The position numbers and the translations under genes are program-made. Source: Armigeres subalbatus (lineage: Eukaryota; Arthropoda; Insecta; Diptera; Culicidae). Taken from it: 64,000 nt of DNA. Every line of letters starts with the position of its first letter. Within the stretch, counting starts at the first letter, position 1. Of this stretch, positions 61,100 to 64,000 are shown piece after piece. The DNA lies in NCBI RefSeq assembly GCF_024139115.2, contig NC_085141.1, positions 37,516,120-37,580,119 of the forward strand, read 5' to 3'. Under the pieces are notes generated by a model. That model worked only from the letters and a program-made list of their open reading frames with translations, did no database searches and had not been told where the DNA came from.

Positions 61100-64000
61100 C
61101 ATCATACAATGTTCTGTGAAATTGTTCTGTAGCATACCAACTGCCGTTTTTGCAGTTCTGAGGTCAATCGAGCAATCAGAACCAATTTTCAGATCGAATG
61201 AGTGACGGAGGTGTATTTTCCTATACATTTTGGCTGAAATCCCCATACAAACTTCAAATCAAATGCGCCAGCTTATGCAACAAGCGATTGAGCTGAAATA
61301 TTCAGAGATTGATTTTCTCACCCAAAGACACAATCCTGGAGGGTGCCCCGTGGAATTAGACAACTTTTTGTTTCCTGGGCCAGTCTAATGTACATTATGC
61401 CCCCAAATGCCCTTCAGAAAGATCTAGACAATCCGAAGGATAAATTTCTAAGTTTGTTCAAGAGCACTGTGGATCATAGACAAACAGACATACCACCTAA
61501 GAAATTTTCATCGTTCACTGATTATCAGTTAATTCAAATATTAATTAGTTGTCAACAATGTGGCGCTCGATCGAGCTCGAATTTGCCATATTTGCTCACT
61601 ATCAACATCTGGTTTGCAATTTTCCAAACTCGATGTGAAACAATGTCGCTAAAGCGATAGTTCCTCATTTTGACCCCAAGTGATCATCAGAAGATTGGCG
61701 CACTTCACTGGTAGTCTCAAATGTAGAAGCACCACCCGCCGAATAAACTACAAACTAAGAAGGTCTACTTAATTGTATTGAGCCCATTAATAACTTTGTT
61801 AAAGACTCACAAATGACTGAAGATCACAAATCTGAAGCTCACAAATCCTGAGATATCCAACCTTTCTGTTAGATTCAAGTACATAAGATCCGTTATACGA
61901 ATTTATTTTTAACTAAATAGTTCTTCCACTGATATCTAATTTTGCTTTCTTGCTTTGTTCTCCGGCCTACGTACTGCAAATAATGTATAAAGCGTCTTAT
62001 AACAAAATACACTTTCTGAAGTGATGAAGCTCGTTGGTTGAATAGGCTTTAAGCAATAATTCACCGTGATAAAAACAAACTTTGTTGACATCACATTAGC
62101 ACATACTTACACATGTCTGGTGTATGTTATTCAGTTCGTTCACCATTTGACGAAAAGCCAACATCTTACAAAAAAAAAATTATTTTCCATAGCAGATTAA
62201 CATGACGGTAGGAAATTTGTTACGAGCAGAATGCTGCTTTCGCAATGTACGCCATGTGTCGTTTGCGAATACAATCACCCGGGGAACGATGTGATTGCGA
62301 CATTACACTACCAGGTGATGGCAAAAGCCACCGAAGCAATTTATGTAGTTTCATCGTACGTTGCTAATAAATAAAATCGAGCACATAATCCTCAGAGCAC
62401 ATGTGCGTATCATGAGGCAGCTATATAAACAAACTCCACTTCCAAAAATATCTTGGTGCACATGTGGCGGTGTTATCGATTGCGGGCTATGTTAATTCCT
62501 GCTAAAATTCAAAGACAAAATACAGCAGAGATATGTTCGAGATATTAATGTTTCTCACCCATGACTTGATTGATGATTGAGTTTCTATTCATAGCGGTTC
62601 ATAGTTTCTAATATGTTGATCAGTCCTGTTTTAAATCAACTCGGTATAGAGCAACGTAACATTTTGAACTATATGAAATCCGTTTTCTCATCACAAACTT
62701 AGGAAATTATAATTAAACTTTCGTAAATCGATTATCACACATTCTAACATATATTTATTTTATGAATTCTATAGATTATTTTTGAGCGAGAATAAGTTCG
62801 CCGGGTTATCAAGTGACACAACAATCTCAAGATAGCAATTAAAACAAGTAACCCCAATTAGGGTATATGATTATGCTGAATATTAAAATGGATATATGAG
62901 TTAACTCTGGGAACAGGATTTGAATGAAAACAATATATTTGTACCAGGCGCTGTTCACATAATAAGATGAGAAATGAAGTTTCTAGAACCAAACTTTAGT
63001 GCATAAACATCTGTTTGCTAAAACTGCTCTGCAAGGAAGGCATTCTAAATTGAATGCAGTATCCACTAGCACATCGGACAACCGTTGCTACTATCTTCGT
63101 CGGAACCCACCTTAACTGACCGATTCCCTCCGAATGCCTGAACGAAAAGGAAAGCTAGTTAAAAGTTGGTCAGTTGCGTTCTTTTTTGTGTATGGAGTAC
63201 TCTTCAATGTCCAGGGAGAGTTTTTCACTTTTCTGCAAACAACATCAACACAACTTCGGCCATGATGCCTCCGGCAATGGACAACTCGATGAGAAACAAA
63301 AGGGAAGTATGACTCGCATGGTTCACTTAACGAACTCATTGAATGTCTGCGAAAATTAACATCCTATTGTAGTTATGAAATTGATTTCTTAATCTATTTT
63401 TTTTTGCGATCGTAACAATAACTTCTTTGTATTAAAATATTTTAATAATTTCCATCTTCCCAAACAAAACAGCTTCTGACAATTTGCTATTATGTTTGCA
63501 TTTCTTTGACACTAATCAAATATAGTCTCATTTGATTTGTCATTGCTATACTATACATGAATTATGCTACTAAGGATTTCCCCGTTCCGGGATTGATTTC
63601 AGACCACTATTCCCTATGCCAGTGAAGCTTCCGTTTCGAGCGATAAGTGGCACAACGGTAGCTATGTGGACAGCACAACTCTACCGCGCCCCCACAGCCC
63701 GACACCGGTCAAAACAGTATTTTTATTCAATTTGGTGCTTTGTCTGGTAAAGCGGGTATTTGGTTCGGAAACGAGAGAGTGAATGAAAAAATAAAAAGTT
63801 CACCAGCAACAGTATCAGTTTGCTAGTTTCGTTGAGCAAACAAACATGTGCCTCATTTGTGACGTTTGATGCTGGCAAAAATTCGCATGCACTCCTTCCA
63901 TCATTTATGGAACACTATTGTGGAAAGGTGTTGAAAGCGTAGCAATGAAATTCATTATTTTGAATAGCAAAATAGTGATTATAACTGGACGACAAAATCG
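61100..64000. other. Nothing firm recognised
   Basis: AT-rich DNA with no clear domain. A minus-strand frame near 63340-63112 has a hydrophobic start in one phase (LLFLIELSIAGGIM) but no supporting homology or splice model. Upstream LpR exons were looked for and not found. Confidence 0.35.

Noticed and set aside
63112..63339. First LpR exon with signal peptide
   Set aside because: A hydrophobic stretch exists in one phase, but there is no LDL-A sequence, no donor of the required phase next to it, and it is 31 kb from the next exon.

Overview
This window looks like nuclear DNA from an Aedes-type culicine mosquito. The evidence is a multi-exon insect lipophorin-receptor gene with long introns, tRNA-derived SINEs ending in (AAG)n that resemble Feilai, and dense MITEs, LINEs and BEL/Pao remnants. 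No bacterial or viral genome organisation is seen. The species call is inference from repeat content and gene type; no database was searched.

Host gene. One host gene is supported, on the minus strand: a lipophorin (LDL-family) receptor. Ten exons lie between 32079 and about 5427 (32079-31853, 31636-31366, 31307-31085, 31027-30695, 30635-30417, 30347-30203, 21784-21575, 21431-21233, 20761-20558, 5907-5427). All splice phases agree. In order they encode five LDL-A repeats, two EGF modules, a YWTD propeller, a third EGF module and a long Ser/Thr-rich spacer. The first exons (beyond 64000, or unrecognised) and the usual transmembrane/cytoplasmic exons (beyond base 1) are not seen. Everything else lies in introns of this gene or in its 5' region.

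Region by region. 1-480: CT-rich degenerate repeat. 660-4475: a 3.8-kb minisatellite of a 23-bp unit with higher-order structure. 5427-5907: spacer exon. 8270-9540: degenerate approximately 24-bp repeat. 10740-15777: a decayed plus-strand LINE broken by a 2.2-kb foldback element (itself holding a 430-bp hAT-like MITE) and by a 143-bp palindrome. 15785-18800: a duplicated block around a 150-bp satellite, with a 378-bp tRNA-containing insertion. 20558-21784: three receptor exons. 21900-30067: a short Helitron-like element that received a 7.9-kb P element (22067-29921) whose six-exon THAP-domain transposase gene is still open. 30203-32079: the receptor exon cluster. 33.5-43.8 kb: LINE fragments, SINEs, foldbacks and 'GGTCGAAT/GGCCGAAT' arrays. 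48687-52518: a 3.8-kb transposon with 0.5-kb terminal inverted repeats and a frameshifted transposase-like gene of a family I could not name. 56.9-60.7 kb: a decayed BEL/Pao element, minus strand, split by a tRNA-headed insertion that itself received a SINE.

The strongest finds are the apparently complete P element (21-bp perfect TIRs, 12-bp subterminal inverted repeats symmetric about 77 bp from each end, 8-bp target duplication, 999-codon open spliced reading frame), the unclassified long-TIR element, and the chimeric tRNA/inverted-repeat insertion at 18392-18769. All coordinates and splice calls come from reading the sequence by eye.
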